A stretch of 64,000 nt of DNA, taken from positions 118,117,602-118,181,601 of the forward strand of contig OX328123.1 of NCBI GenBank assembly GCA_946811695.1, read 5' to 3'. Position numbers and translations under genes: made by a program. Below the pieces are notes generated by a model, which worked only from the letters and a program-made list of their open reading frames with translations, searched no databases and was not told the DNA's origin. Of the stretch, positions 1 to 13,566 are shown one piece after another. The stretch is from Gonocerus acuteangulatus (taxonomy: Eukaryota > Arthropoda > Insecta > Hemiptera > Coreidae). Position 1 is the first letter of the stretch; each line of letters begins with the position of its first letter.

Positions 1-150
1 AGTTAGGAAGGTCCAAGGAATGTTTATTCCACCAGGTTAAGACCCACCAAGTTTCGTTTTTAAATTTCAAAAATTGTAGGAAAAAAGTAGGGTGTCAATC
101 GAGTTTTGAACACCTTGTATTTATACATACGAGTATGTATGTACTTATCA

Positions 151-151
<1 letters not shown>

Positions 152-205
<54 letters not shown>

Positions 206-210
206 TATAT
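152..210. repeat. (TA)n microsatellite
   Basis: Nearly pure TA dinucleotide array. The 150 bases before it are AT-rich and unassigned, with a phrase (gagttttgaacaccttgtat) of the kind often seen near ends of arthropod repeats. Confidence 0.95.
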
Positions 211-655
211 AGTGGGAAATAAGTGGCATATTTATGACTGAAAAATTTATTACCTTCGAGTGTGGATTTTATTCATTTACTTTAACAAACACGTTATAAT
301 ATACGGTCTGTCGAGTAATAAAGGTCTGGGAAAAAGCTGAATAGCAGATTCTTCTGTAAAATTTGTTGCAAGACATCATGTACCGATCAATCACACACCA
401 ATTCGATTATTGTGATTATCAGAAATTATCGGGAAGTAATAATGAACCACGCTCCACATGTTTGTAAGTGCACGCTCAATCGTCTAAAAGAATAGTCATC
501 CTATGATGAAGTTTGACAAAAAAGTAATATTTCATAAAGAAAAAGTCTACGGTTTTAGGCAAATTCGCTCGGAACATGTAGTAGCTAAGATTTGTTTTTT
601 TCGTTTTAGAAAATAGTAGTATGTGTGCTAAAGTTCTGCAATAGATACATCGCAC

Positions 656-702
<47 letters not shown>

Positions 703-1139
703 ACATACATATATACGTACAGTGTGTCCCACGTTGAGATGTCATAACTTTAGGGGTTTATTCTACATTATTTCATAAGGTAGCATTATTTCATAAGCTT
801 CAAAATGGTACCTCGTAGTTAAAAAAAAAAATCTAGTTCTATCTTATTTTTTCTGATTTCTAAGTCAAAACCAATAAATGAGCTTTAGCGTGAACGAGCC
901 ATTCTGAACAAATTCTTTAATTTCACACGATGATGGCGATGTCCCATCCTTCCTAAACTACTTGACGTTTATTACACAAGCCCATCTATCAAATATTAAC
1001 TCACTCTGGTTTCAAATATATGGTTGCCCAGCTGATAATAGACGAGTGGCGGCGGAATGGCTGTACAGTGAATTCTCTAATCTCGGTTGAAATTTTCAAC
1101 CGCGCTCGAGTTTTAAAGTGAACATTTATATACTTATAT
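211..1139. other. unassigned AT-rich stretch
   Basis: I see no gene here. It holds a (TA)n array at about 659-717, followed directly by acagtgtgtcccacgttgag (720-739), a phrase that resembles the edge of a dispersed repeat. Nothing else is recognised. Confidence 0.6.
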
Positions 1140-1428
<289 letters not shown>

Positions 1429-1840
1429 TATATATTCTAAATTTTGACCTGAGAATGATTTATGCCGAAACAGTCACAAACAGTAAAGCGAGCTCTATAA
1501 TCATTAAAAATTATAAATAATTAATACGACTCATGATAATTACAAACGAAATCCACTTAAGCTGTGAATAGAGAATAGTTTCTTGAAATTAGGTTTTCGC
1601 TATTATTGAAATTTCGCATGTTCCTTACTTTGAGCAAATAAATTTCCCTTCCGTGACTACAGCTGTTTGTGTTGAGCCTTGGTTTACGGAAAGCAAAAAG
1701 TTGTTCTATCTGACTTTCCCGTTCATTTCGCATTAAAAAAATAGATATTCCATCAATTAACTCTACGCTATTTTTTTCTATGAAAATATAAATTATTTGT
1801 AAGAAGCCGAAGAATCATTGAGCTTTAACAGTAAATACTA

Positions 1841-1872
<32 letters not shown>

Positions 1873-2920
1873 TTTAAGAGTAAATACTAAAACATATTTT
1901 ACGAACTAACTTTAGAATTTTTATCTAGAAAGCTAGAATTATTCTGCGCCTTGAATTCAGTCGTGGCAATCAGAAGGTTGCAAGAAAATTAAATTTGAAG
2001 TAATTTAAGATTCAGATGAATGCTTGATTGCATGGACTTCATTGAAAATATTCAGACGATTTTGCATTTCTTAAGGGTACAAAAATGAAGAAATTCTTTT
2101 TTCTATTATTGTATATTATTTTTCATTTATTTATTAAAGCCTTGCTTTTCTTGATAAAATATTCTGTAAAAGAGTTTTTTTTTAACTTATAATAGAGCTC
2201 TAAACTCAGTTACCGTCTGCTTGAATATAATATTTACTTTACTGAATCACGACAATGAGACTTAGCAAAATTCTTACAATTTGAACGGCCAAGTCAGAAT
2301 AAATATTTGTTTTAGTGCGTTTCATCCCTCCCTAGGAGTGAAAACCGTTTATGATGTCGACCCAATTTTTCAATCCGGAAGTGTCAGATTTAATTGATCA
2401 AGTTCATTACAAAACTACGCGCGAAAAAAAAGGTAGCTCTTACACGTAAGGTGGATAAAAGATTTAGTCGTAATTTGTTTCGAAAGTGACAAACCTTATT
2501 AATTCCACAAAAAAAAACTACTTTTCCTTAATGTAATTTTCGATAGGACCATCTAACTCCAAGAAATAGGTGCTTGAAACATAGAAAGTGCTTTGAACGC
2601 TTCTTTGTGCTTGTTTTTATTTATTTTTTTTATGAAGGGAATCGAATCTCCATGAGTATCCAATAGATCATGTCGATACCCCCTTAGTATTTTGTTGCAT
2701 GTTGTTTCTGTATTGTTTTTTTGCTGCTAAATGAATTTTACATTTTTACAAGAAACGTAAATTGAGAATTTTTTGCTACTGTTAGTTTTTGGTACATAAT
2801 TGGGGTAAGCTCATTTTCCTTAAAGATTTTGTTCATGTTCGTGTTTAAATTCTTTTAAATTATTAACTATATGTACTCTAAGTTTTATAAAGAATACAAC
2901 CTTCTGAACTACATTTGCTT
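1429..2920. other. unassigned AT-rich stretch
   Basis: No coding signal or RNA gene is seen. There is a short (TA)n at about 1842-1869. The end of this stretch (gaactacatttgcttcatttt) runs straight into the first satellite monomer. Confidence 0.55.
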
Positions 2921-5394
2921 CATTTTAACTAGTTGAGGCTGTTACTTATATCGAAGATAATCTAGCCAAAATAACATCTTTAATAGCACCCGTTGCTTAG
3001 GAGTTTGCTATTTTAACTAGTTGAGGCTGTTACTTATATCGAAGATAATATAGCCAAAATAACATCTTTAATAGCACCCGTTGCTTAGGAGTTTGCTATT
3101 TTAACTAGTTGAGGCTGTTACTTATATCGAAGATAATATAGCAAAAATAACATCTTTAATAGCACCCGTTGCTTAGGAGTTTGCTATTTTAACTAGTTGA
3201 GGCTGTTACTTATATCGAAGATAATTTAGCCAAAATAACATCTTTAATAGCACCCGTTGCTTAGGAGTTTGCTTCATTTTAACTAGTTGAGGCTGTTACT
3301 TATATCGAAGATAATATAGCCAAAATAACATCTTTAATAGCACCCGTTGCTTAGGAGTTTGCTATTTTAACTAGTTGAGGCTGTTACTTATATCGAAGAT
3401 AATATAGCCAAAATAACATCTTTAATAGCACCCGTTGCTTAGGAGTTTGCTTCATTTTAACTAGTTGAGGCTGTTACTTATATCGAAGATAATATAGCCA
3501 AAATAACATCTTTAATAGCACCCGTTGCTTAGGAGTTTGCTATTTTAACTAGTTGAGGCTGTTACTTATATCGAAGATAATCTAGCCAAAATAACATCTT
3601 TAATAGCACCCGTTGCTTAGGAGTTTGCTATTTTAACTAGTTGAGGCTGTTACTTATATCGAAGATAATCTAGCCAAAATAACATCTTTAATAGCACCCG
3701 TTGCTTAGGAGTTTGCTATTTTAACTAGTTGAGGCTGTTACTTATATCGAAGATAATCTAGCCAAAATAACATCTTTAATAGCACCCGTTGCTTAGGAGT
3801 TTGCTATTTTAAATAGTTGAGGCTGTTACTTATATCGAAGATAATATAGCCAAAATAACATCTTTAATAGCACCCGTTGCTTAGGAGTTTGCTATTTTAA
3901 CTAGTTGAGGCTGTTACTTATATCGAAGATAATATAGCCAAAATAACATCTTTAATAGCACCCGTTGCTTAGGAGTTTGCTATTTTAACTAGTTGAGGCT
4001 GTTACTTATATCGAAGATAATATAGCCAAAATAACATCTTTAATAGCACCCGTTGCTTAGGAGTTTGCTATTTTAACTAGTTGAGGCTGTTACTTATATC
4101 GAAGATAATCTAGCCAAAATAACATCTTTAATAGCACCCGTTGCTTAGGAGTTTGCTATTTTAACTAGTTGAGGCTGTTACTTATATCGAAGATAATCTA
4201 GCCAAAATAACATCTTTAATAGCACCCGTTGCTTAGGAGTTTGCTATTTTAACTAGTTGAGGCTGTTACTTATATCGAAGATAATCTAGCCAAAATAACA
4301 TCTTTAATAGCACCCGTTGCTTAGGAGTTTGCTATTTTAACTAGTTGAGGCTGTTACTTATATCGAAGATAATCTAGCCAAAATAACATCTTTAATAGCA
4401 CCCGTTGCTTAGGAGTTTGCTATTTTAAATAGTTGAGGCTGTTACTTATATCGAAGATAATATAGCCAAAATAACATCTTTAATAGCACCCGTTGCTTAG
4501 GAGTTTGCTATTTTAACTAGTTGAGGCTGTTACTTATATCGAAGATAATATAGCCAAAATAACATCTTTAATAGCACCCGTTGCTTAGGAGTTTGCTATT
4601 TTAACTAGTTGAGGCTGTTACTTATATCGAAGATAATATAGCCAAAATAACATCTTTAATAGCACCCGTTGCTTAGGAGTTTGCTATTTTAACTAGTTGA
4701 GGCTGTTACTTATATCGAAGATAATATAGCAAAAATAACATCTTTAATAGCACCCGTTGCTTAGGAGTTTGCTATTTTAACTAGTTGAGGCTGTTACTTA
4801 TATCGAAGATAATCTAGCCAAAATAACATCTTTAATAGCACCCGTTGCTTAGGAGTTTGCTATTTTAACTAGTTGAGGCTGTTACTTATATCGAAGATAA
4901 TCTAGCCAAAATAACATCTTTAATAGCACCCGTTGCTTAGGAGTTTGCTATTTTAACTAGTTGAGGCTGTTACTTATATCGAAGATAATCTAGCCAAAAT
5001 AACATCTTTAATAGCACCCGTTGCTTAGGAGTTTGCTATTTTAACTAGTTGAGGCTGTTACTTATATCGAAGATAATCTAGCCAAAATAACATCTTTAAT
5101 AGCACCCGTTGCTTAGGAGTTTGCTATTTTAACTAGTTGAGGCTGTTACTTATATCGAAGATAATCTAGCCAAAATAACATCTTTAATAGCACCCGTTGC
5201 TTAGGAGTTTGCTATTTTAACTAGTTGAGGCTGTTACTTATATCGAAGATAATCTAGCCAAAATAACATCTTTAATAGCACCCGTTGCTTAGGAGTTTGC
5301 TATTTTAACTAGTTGAGGCTGTTACTTATATCGAAGATAATCTAGCCAAAATAACATCTTTAATAGCACCCGTTGCTTAGGAGTTTGCTATTTT
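2921..5394. repeat. 88-bp satellite array, about 28 copies
   Basis: Head-to-tail array of an 88-bp monomer containing ttgaggctgttacttatatc and cacccgttgcttaggagttt. A minority of links are 90 bp because of a TC insertion (gcttcatttt instead of gctatttt). Monomers differ mainly at one site, aat[C/A/T]tagcc, plus an aaatag/aactag variant and a C-to-A change (tagcaaaaa). The variants recur in order: two runs that open with aaatag, read A A A, then C, lie seven units (616 bp) apart. The last seven copies are all the C type. Homogeneity is near-complete, implying recent amplification. Confidence 0.97.
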
Positions 5395-5485
5395 TTTCAG
5401 ACTGTAGAACCCTTTTCACTAGTGCCAAGCCAGTTTATGGTACTTTTGCGCATCCAATCAGAATGTGGAATTAAGATCGAAAAAG

Positions 5486-5570
5486 CCAACGTTTATAGCC
5501 ACGTTGAATGCATCGGTGCCCGTTCATCACCGAAGTTAAGCAACGTCGGGCGTGACCAGTAAATGAATGA
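5486..5570 (+). pseudogene. 5S rRNA-like sequence (5S-SINE head or 5S relic)
   Basis: Starts gccaacgtttatagccacgt and continues through accgaagttaagcaacgtcg and ggcgtgaccagt, the conserved 5' and central part of arthropod 5S rRNA. After about 75 bases it decays and the 3' stem cannot be completed, so it is not a functional 5S gene. Two clear 5S-headed SINEs elsewhere (33.0 and 50.0 kb) suggest a degraded member of that family, but the downstream SINE module is not visible here. Confidence 0.75.
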
Positions 5571-6988
<1,418 letters not shown>

Positions 6989-7273
6989 CCGGCCCAGTAA
7001 TGGTCCGAGTTTGAAAACATTAATTAAAAAAATACTTTGTCCAGCAGAATACTTCCGGTGAAATACTTGTAAACTCTGTAAGTATGAGCAACATGAAGTT
7101 GTCAAAATTAAATATATATTATAATATCCATATATTTATTAATAGCATTAAATAACTAAGCCGGTCTGTAAGCCCTTATATAATATTGATTAGGGAATAG
7201 CGTGCCGTTAGAGTTAAGAGTGCGGGACAATGGATAAGGTTAGATTTGATCTATTGCTTTTTAAAATGGCGGA

Positions 7274-7564
7274 TTGAAGGAACTAGAGGAGGTTACCTTG
7301 TCCGAAGAACTGTTCACTGAATATCATCAAAGCTTGAAGAAGTACTGCGCGATAGCTGGAACTGACTGGAATAACAGCAAACATACTTGCTCGATGCCTG
7401 GGGGAGAACTGACTAACCAAGCTTTCGACCCTAACAACCATCAGCTGTTGTGTGGCTACGCGCGCTCTCAACAGCTGTTTCCGTTTCATTTCTTCCAGCA
7501 GGTTTACCAACGAAATTACGCACAATTCCTCTTGTGGTACCTTGATAAAGAAAAATCAATATGA
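7274..7564 (+). CDS. unrecognised 96-codon open frame
   Basis: An ATG-started frame in a local patch of higher G+C than its surroundings. The product would begin MKELEEVTLSEELF and has no motif that I recognise, no signal peptide and no membrane segment. The opposite strand is open over much the same interval, which weakens the case for either reading. It may be a fragment of a mobile element or an old exon; I cannot support a function. Confidence 0.15.
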   Translation: MKELEEVTLSEELFTEYHQSLKKYCAIAGTDWNNSKHTCSMPGGELTNQAFDPNNHQLLCGYARSQQLFPFHFFQQVYQRNYAQFLLWYLDKEKSI

Positions 7565-7679
7565 GTTTGTCTTAAAGTTTAAATGATTTTGTTCTTCGTT
7601 TAATCCTATTTATTTGATTATTAATTAATTTAATTATCCCTTACACAGATTATAAAATAAGTACTTTAATTAACTTATG

Positions 7680-8010
7680 TTAACATTTTTTTTTCAATTT
7701 ACATTTATACTTCCGGGGTAACCCCCCCCCCTCCCGGTGTACCGATTTTGTTGGTTAACGAACTCGTTCAATCGTTTGCTAATTGAACGCTATATACTAC
7801 GTTTCGTGAGGAAAAAACAAAAACTCTGGCCGCTTTCGTGTTAACAGATATATATATATATATATATGAATTTTAACGGGGGTAATTTTTGGTGTCTACT
7901 AGGTAGGATCGATAAAGATTTGAAGAAATTTTTCAAAAATGCCGTCATTAGTGCAACCTCAATAGCTAGTTTCCTTTGGAGGAAAGTGCTAAAAGCTACT
8001 ATTGATATTA
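7680..8010 (-). repeat. dispersed family A copy with internal (TA)n
   Basis: On the minus strand it reads from tagcactttcctccaaagga through tcgatcctacctagtagaca, a short (TA)n (7849-7867), gttaacacgaaagcggccag, and ttcgttaaccaacaaaatcg to a G-run. The same order occurs at 48.95-49.65 kb, and partial copies lie at 17.7, 19.8, 22.0, 24.6 and 28.8 kb. No coding capacity or clear terminal repeats are seen. The (TA)n sits at a fixed internal position, so it is part of the element. Confidence 0.8.
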
Positions 8011-8245
8011 TGTTATACTTAATATGGTGGAAAATCCTGTCCAATCGATAAACGTTTTAACTGTCAAGCAGATCCACTAGCAATAGTAGGGTATGGAAGT
8101 TTAGCCAAAATGTCTTCAACATCAATAACATACCAATTTTCATCTTCTCTCGTAAACTTATCACATAAAGTTTATTTTTTCAAATATTGGATAATATACA
8201 TTGGACATTTAATAGCACAGATCTCTGCGAATAAATATGTAATAG

Positions 8246-8380
8246 TCTTTTAGCGCGGTTCGTCCCTCCCTTCATAGGGAGGAACCCCGCTTATAAGGTT
8301 GTTCTCATGAAACAATCCGGAAGTACCGACTAGAAAATTTTGCGTTTCAGAACCCCTAGAGACCGAAAATGACGGTGGTT

Positions 8381-8447
<67 letters not shown>

Positions 8448-9049
8448 CGTAGCTCAAAGAGCAATGGTCCGGATTTGATGAAATTTGGTACAAAATCCTT
8501 CGTCCAATTTGAAAGGTCAAGTTCGTTAACCAGCAAAATCCGCCCACTGGAAGATGGCGTTTGGGGCGAAATTCGCGCAAAAAAAAATCGTAACGCTTAC
8601 GTTTTTGAGTTCATAAGCTTGCAAGTACTCGTTTTATAGGCTTCTTGGGCTAGGGAAACGAATGAAGCCATTTTCAAGGCGATAGCTTTAACCGTTGTTG
8701 AGAAAATTGGAAAAGTAGTTTTTGAATACCGTTTTTGGTTTGGGTACTTAGAATAACGGGATTCAGTTGAAACATTATCTGCATGTTCTACTTTCATTAA
8801 AACTAATATGTTGAATGTTATGTTACGTTTGGAGTTAAGGAAGGGTTAGAATAAAATATTTTATGAACAGACATGAAAAGTTTTGGAAACTTCGTATACT
8901 TTCATTAATATCTCGAACACGGTTGGGAAATCGTGGTAAGTGGATTAAAACTATTTGAAAGCTTACTAAATTCTCTACTAAAATGATTCTAAAACTATTT
9001 TTGATTAGGTTATGTCAATCGGAGAAATAAGTACTTATAACTTCAAATA
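8246..9049 (-). repeat. dispersed family B, terminal part with internal (TA)n
   Basis: From tttagcgcggttcgtccctc through ggtttcagaacccctagaga-like text, a (TA)n (8385-8446), then cgaaattcgcgc, cttcttgggctaggg and a unit with ggtacttagaataacgggat. The reverse complement of the same order occurs at 53.11-54.00 kb. The copy is continued by tandem-like units after the RTE insertion at 9050. Non-coding; transposon class unknown. Confidence 0.8.
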
Positions 9050-9774
9050 TCTCTATAAATAATGAAAAGACCAAGTATATGAAAACCTCGAGACAGACCG
9101 AAGAACGAGGAGAGACTGTGGATTTTGGCGAGGACACGTACCGTAGCTGTAGCACATTTAAGTACCTGGGGGGAGTAGTAACGGAGAACAATAACCTGGA
9201 AGCGGAGGTTAAGGGCAGAATGGTGGCGGGAAATAGATGCTTCTACGCCTTACAAAAAGCTCTCCGATACAAAAGTCTCTCCAGGAAAGCAAAGATTTTA
9301 TTATACAAAACTGTGATTAGACCAGTTGTTGTGTACGGCAGCGAAACGTGGACTCTGACCAAAGAAATGAGGAGAGGTCTGTTGGTCTGGGAAAGGAGAG
9401 TCCTCAGGAAGATTTTTGGAGCCGTAAGAGAGCAGCACAGGTGGAGGATCAGAAGCAATGCCGAACTTAGAGAAATGTATGGCGAGCCTGACATCCTCTA
9501 TGTCATAAAGAAAGGTAGGCTACGGTGGTTAGGGCACGTGGAAAGGATGGAACCCTGTAGGATACCTAAATTGATGCTGAATGGTGCACCTGGGGGAAAA
9601 AGAAAGAGAGGCCGACCAAGACGGAGGTGGCTTGATGACCTGGAGGAGGACTTGCGGACGCTAGGGATCCGAAATTGGAGGAACCTAGCAGCAAACCGCG
9701 TGGAGTGGAGCAGGATGGTGGCAGAGGCCCAGGTCCAACAAGGACTGTAGCGCCCAACAGTGAGTGAGTGAGTG
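9050..9774 (+). mobile_element. 5'-truncated RTE-type LINE insertion
   Basis: A LINE 3' fragment inserted into family B. It is bounded by the 11-bp direct repeat aacttcaaata at 9039-9049 and 9775-9785. It ends in a short tandem tail (gtgagtgagtgagtga), not poly(A), as is typical of RTE-like elements. A paralogous copy of the flanks without the insertion is present near 11845 (cttaaaacttcaaatacgtc), which confirms the boundaries. Severe 5' truncation is usual for LINE integration. Confidence 0.85.
9052..9750 (+). pseudogene. RTE-like reverse transcriptase, C-terminal fragment
   Basis: An uninterrupted frame ending at the stop at 9748-9750. It is open from the insertion boundary, upstream of the first ATG at 9079, so the true protein start was lost by truncation and no start codon should be assigned. 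It begins INNEKTKYM, then has FKYLGGVVTENNNLEAEV, an LLYKTVIRPVVVYGSETW block, a GRLRWLGHVERM motif and a basic GKRKRGRPRRRWLDD stretch. These are the post-catalytic thumb and C-terminal blocks of endonuclease-reverse transcriptases of RTE-like LINEs. The catalytic YADD region and the endonuclease are absent, so the fragment is inactive. The intact frame suggests a fairly young insertion. Confidence 0.85.
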
Positions 9775-9785
9775 AACTTCAAATA

Positions 9786-10890
9786 CGTCTGTTTTGTTCT
9801 TATGAACGGGTTTTTGTCGTTCTTTTTGTAATTTTTGTCTCTTTCCCTTGGTTTTTTATTGCTTTTTTAATTTTGTAATTTCTAATGTTGTATTTGTAAG
9901 GAAAATGTATGTGTGTGTAAAACAGGATAGGTAAAATGAGACCAATTTTCTGTTGTCAGAAATTATGAAAAGTTTTGGGAACTTCGTATAATTTCTTAAT
10001 ATCTCGAAAACGGTTGAAAATCTTGTGAAGCGAAAGGTTACCATTCGAAAGCTTACTAAATGGTCTACAAGAAAGGGTCTAAAGAAAGTTTTGAATAAGC
10101 GATGTCAAACGGAGAAATAATTGCTTAAAACTTTTAAGTAATTGATTTCGCTTATTCGAACTGTTCTTTTTGTCTTTGATTTTGGTACTTAGAATTATGG
10201 GATTCAGTTGAAACATTTTCTGCAAGTTCGAATTTTATCAACACTAATATGTTGAAATTTTGGTTACGTTTGGAGTAAAGGAAGGGTTAGAATAAAATAT
10301 TTTATTAACAGACAAGAAAAGTTTTGGTAACCTTTTATACTTTCGTTAGTATCTCGAAAACCGTTGACAATCTTGGGAAGCGAAAGGTTACCATTCGAAA
10401 GATTACTAAATGGTCTACAAAAGAGGTTCTAAAGAAAGTTTTGAATAAGCGATGTCAATGGGATAAATAAGTGCTTAAACTTTGAAGTAATTGATTTTGT
10501 TTATTCGAACGGTTCTTTTTGTCTTTGATTTTGGTACTTCGAATTATGGGATTCAGTTGAAACATTTTCTGCATGTTCTAATTTCATCAAAACTAGTATG
10601 CTGAAAATTTACTTACGTTTGGAGTTAAGGAAGGGTTAAATTAAAATAAGTTATTAATAGAGATGAAAAGCTTTGGAAACTTCGTATACTTTCCTTAATA
10701 TCTCGAAAACGGTTGAGAATCTTGGTAAACGAATGGTTACCATTCGAAAGCTTACTAAATGCTCTAGAAAACTGGTTCTGAAGAAAGTTTTGATTAGGCG
10801 ATGTCAAATGGAGAAATAAGTACATATAACTTAGAAGTTTGATAAACGATAATTGATTTCGTTTATTTATACGGTTCTTTTTGTCTGTTT
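9786..10890 (-). repeat. family B tandem-like units, period about 350 bp
   Basis: Successive units carry gaaaagttttgg, cttcgtata, atatctcgaaaacggttga, ccattcgaaag and gcgatgtcaa at about 9965, 10315 and 10665. The units are diverged, with roughly three copies here plus one before the RTE insertion. Non-coding; the small open frames across it are shared by the units only because the units repeat. Confidence 0.8.
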
Positions 10891-11429
10891 TTATTTCTTG
10901 TTATTTTGTTATTGCTTCTAGTAGGAGGATGTATTTCTCAATAAAACAGGGGAATAAATACAAATTCTTTGAACCTGTAACAGAACTGAAAACGTAAATA
11001 TTCTCCGTGTAGGGTCAGTCCGGGTCGAGGTAGTAGGCCGGTTCAGGTAGGCTTTTATTGCACTTCATAAATCAAGATTCATTGTTCTCATCAAGCATTC
11101 TAGGACAGCTGACAGTTACCTTTACCTGTAGGAAGTCATGCAGCCAAATTCTATACTAGAAATATAATTATATTTTGTGGTTGAATGTGGCCGTAGTTCA
11201 ATAAAAAATAACACTACTTTCTCATTTTCATGTACAATTTTATTTTGTTTAATTGCATTTAAAAGTAAAATGGATATGTTAGCCCTGCAAGTTAAGTAAA
11301 TTAGAAATATATTCGTAGAAGAGTCTTCGTAGACCGAAACTTGGGACGGCAGAAAGAGTAATTTCTGCTTAGGATAGTTTCATCCCTAGCCGAAAATCTT
11401 GTTTTTTTTTTTTCATATTTGTTTACATT
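10891..11429. other. unassigned stretch between family B blocks
   Basis: No gene or defined element recognised. It includes a G+C-rich patch (gtgtagggtcagtccgggtc, about 11007) of unknown origin. Confidence 0.5.
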
Positions 11430-11550
11430 AGGAATGATCCAAACAAAGTAATAACTGTTTCTATTCTATGTCTACAAAATAACACTAGGGATATGAATGG
11501 AACCGCGCTAAGATGACGCAGTTCCTGCGAGTCGGACTTTTTTTATTTGG
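11430..11550 (+). repeat. motif C element terminus
   Basis: Reads ccaaacaaagtaataactgt, ttctattctatg, cactagggatatgaatggaa, ccgcgctaagatgacgcag, ttcctgcgagtcggactttt. The same ordered text recurs at 13.44, 24.53, 35.6(-), 52.8(-) and 57.9(-) kb. It always ends in a T-run after cggactttt and here continues directly into family B. Confidence 0.75.
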
Positions 11551-12180
11551 GTGCTTACAATCATGGGATTCAGTTGAAACATTTTTGCATGTTTGAATTT
11601 CATCAAAACTAACATGTTAAACTTTTGGTTACGTTTGGAGTTAAGGAAGGGTTAGAATAAAATATTTTATGAACAGACATGAAAAGTTTTGGGAACTTCG
11701 TATACTTTCATTAATATCTCGAACACGGATGGGAAATTTTGATAAGTGTTTAGAAACTATTTAAAAGCTTTCTGAATTTTCTACAAAAAAAATTCTGAAA
11801 CAATTTTTGATTAGGTGATGTCGATCGAAGAAATAAGTGCTTAAAACTTCAAATACGTCTGTTTAGTTCATATGAACGGGTTTTTCTCGTACTTTTTGTA
11901 ATTATTGTCTCTTTCCCTTAGTTTTTTATTGCTTTTTATTTTTGTAATTTCTTATGTTGTATTTGTAAGGAAAATGTATTTGTGTGTAAAACAGGATAGG
12001 TAAAATGAGACCAATTTTCTGTTGCTAGAAATAATGAAAAGTTTTGGTAACTTCGTATATTTTCATTAATATCTCGAAAACGGTTGAAAATCTTGTGAAG
12101 CGAAAGGTTACCATTCAAAAGTTTACTAAATGGTCTACAAAAAAGGTTCTGAAGAAACTTTTGAATAAGCGATGTATTTG
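11551..12180 (-). repeat. family B units, paralogous empty site for the RTE insertion
   Basis: Closely resembles 8750-9049 joined to 9786-10100, including gtctctttcccttagttttt and gtaaaacaggataggtaaaa. At 11845-11865 it preserves the uninterrupted target of the RTE element. It is therefore a duplicate of the same family B segment that never received that insertion. Confidence 0.8.
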
Positions 12181-13439
12181 TCAGTAAACAGGATACGTAT
12201 AATTAGAAGCAATATTTTGTTTGTTAGAATTCGAAGATGCCGTATGAATATCTAGATTACAGTACTGGTGTTGATTTCGTTCTATAGAATTGTTCTTGGT
12301 ATTCCCTATTCTCATCTGTTACCCATAGTTTTTTATTGCTAGTAGTTTTTTCTTATTGATTATAGAACATAAATCTATTTGGCTATAAAACAGGATACGT
12401 AAAATTAGTATCAATATTTCGGAGATTTCTGAGCGAAATGCCTTGTAAGATTTTCTACCACCACGAACGGCGTTTTCCCTCTATTGTTATCCACTATATA
12501 GGCTTTATTTGCCATATTATTCTATATAAGTTTTATTAAGCAGGGGATTCTGATGAAATGTGGTCTTTTTGCTGTGGATTTTAATTACGATGTATCTAAG
12601 ATTGGGTAACATTGGCGAGTCTACATAGTTAAGAAGCGACGACGGAGGTAGACTTCTTGCTATGATTTAGTCTACATATGTATATTAAGCCCTAAATCCA
12701 AAAAATAAACTTCACAACGGTTAGATACTAGAGCGAATAGAAGTTCGGTCCAGTGTCTCCATAGAAACACAAGGTCCCCAGGATATTTACCTGCTAGGAG
12801 TTAATCCTCAATCGTTGTAAATATACCCCAGGTATCTGCCGACACAAATACAAAGCATAGGCAGGGTACAGAGAGCAATTTATTGATTTCATTCACCAAA
12901 ATTTCTTAAACTAAACTAGATTATGAAATAACACACTTCCAAACGTAGGTTATATACTAAATATTCATAAAGACTACTTAGTTGTAAACCGATTAATCAA
13001 TTAGCAATCAATGGTTTTCAACACAGGTTATATACTAAATATTGATAAAATGTATTTAAGTAGAAAAAGGTACAAGCTTCCTCAAGACTTGTTTTTGGTC
13101 CATTTGTATCTACTCCAGAGACTTAATTAGGTTTATTATTCTATATATTGACTTGTTATTCGTCAAGACTTGTTATTTGTCCTTCTGTATCTACTAGATA
13201 GGCTTTATTCTGCATATTATTCTATATAGGCTATATTAGGCATGGTATTCTTCTCAATCTTGAGTACTTCTTCGTGATCCTTCTGTATCCACTAGAAAAG
13301 GCTTTATTAGGCATATTTTGTATTGATTTATAGAGCATTGCTTTAGAATGAGAGCCGGATTGTGTAATTTCCGCTTCTGTGTATAAGTTAGCAACTGTCG
13401 GTGTCCCTGACGCCTTAATATCACTTTTATTCGAGATGT
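12181..13439. other. unassigned AT-rich stretch
   Basis: Degenerate repeats of ggctttatt...catattattctatata occur at about 12500, 13200 and 13300. A phrase, ggttatatactaaatatt, occurs twice (12946 and 13025). No coding motif recognised. Confidence 0.5.
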
Positions 13440-13566
13440 TCGAGAGGATTTTGACAATTTTCACGAGATATATATAAAGTTTATTTCTTTTCTAAGCTTT
13501 TCAAATGACACTAGGGATATGAACGGAACCGCGCTAAGATGATGCAGTTCCTGCGAGTCGGACTTT
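13440..13566 (+). repeat. motif C element terminus
   Basis: Second plus-strand copy: cactagggatatgaacggaa, ccgcgctaagatgatgcag, ttcctgcgagtcggactttt. It ends in a T-run, as do the others. Confidence 0.75.

Noticed and set aside
2921..5394. Possible CRISPR array
   Set aside because: The 88-bp units are contiguous without unique spacers; this is a eukaryotic satellite.
7283..7525. 80-codon minus-strand frame
   Set aside because: Overlaps another equally plausible frame on the other strand; neither has a motif.
9243..9782. Minus-strand frames opposite the RTE fragment
   Set aside because: Shadows of the LINE coding frame.
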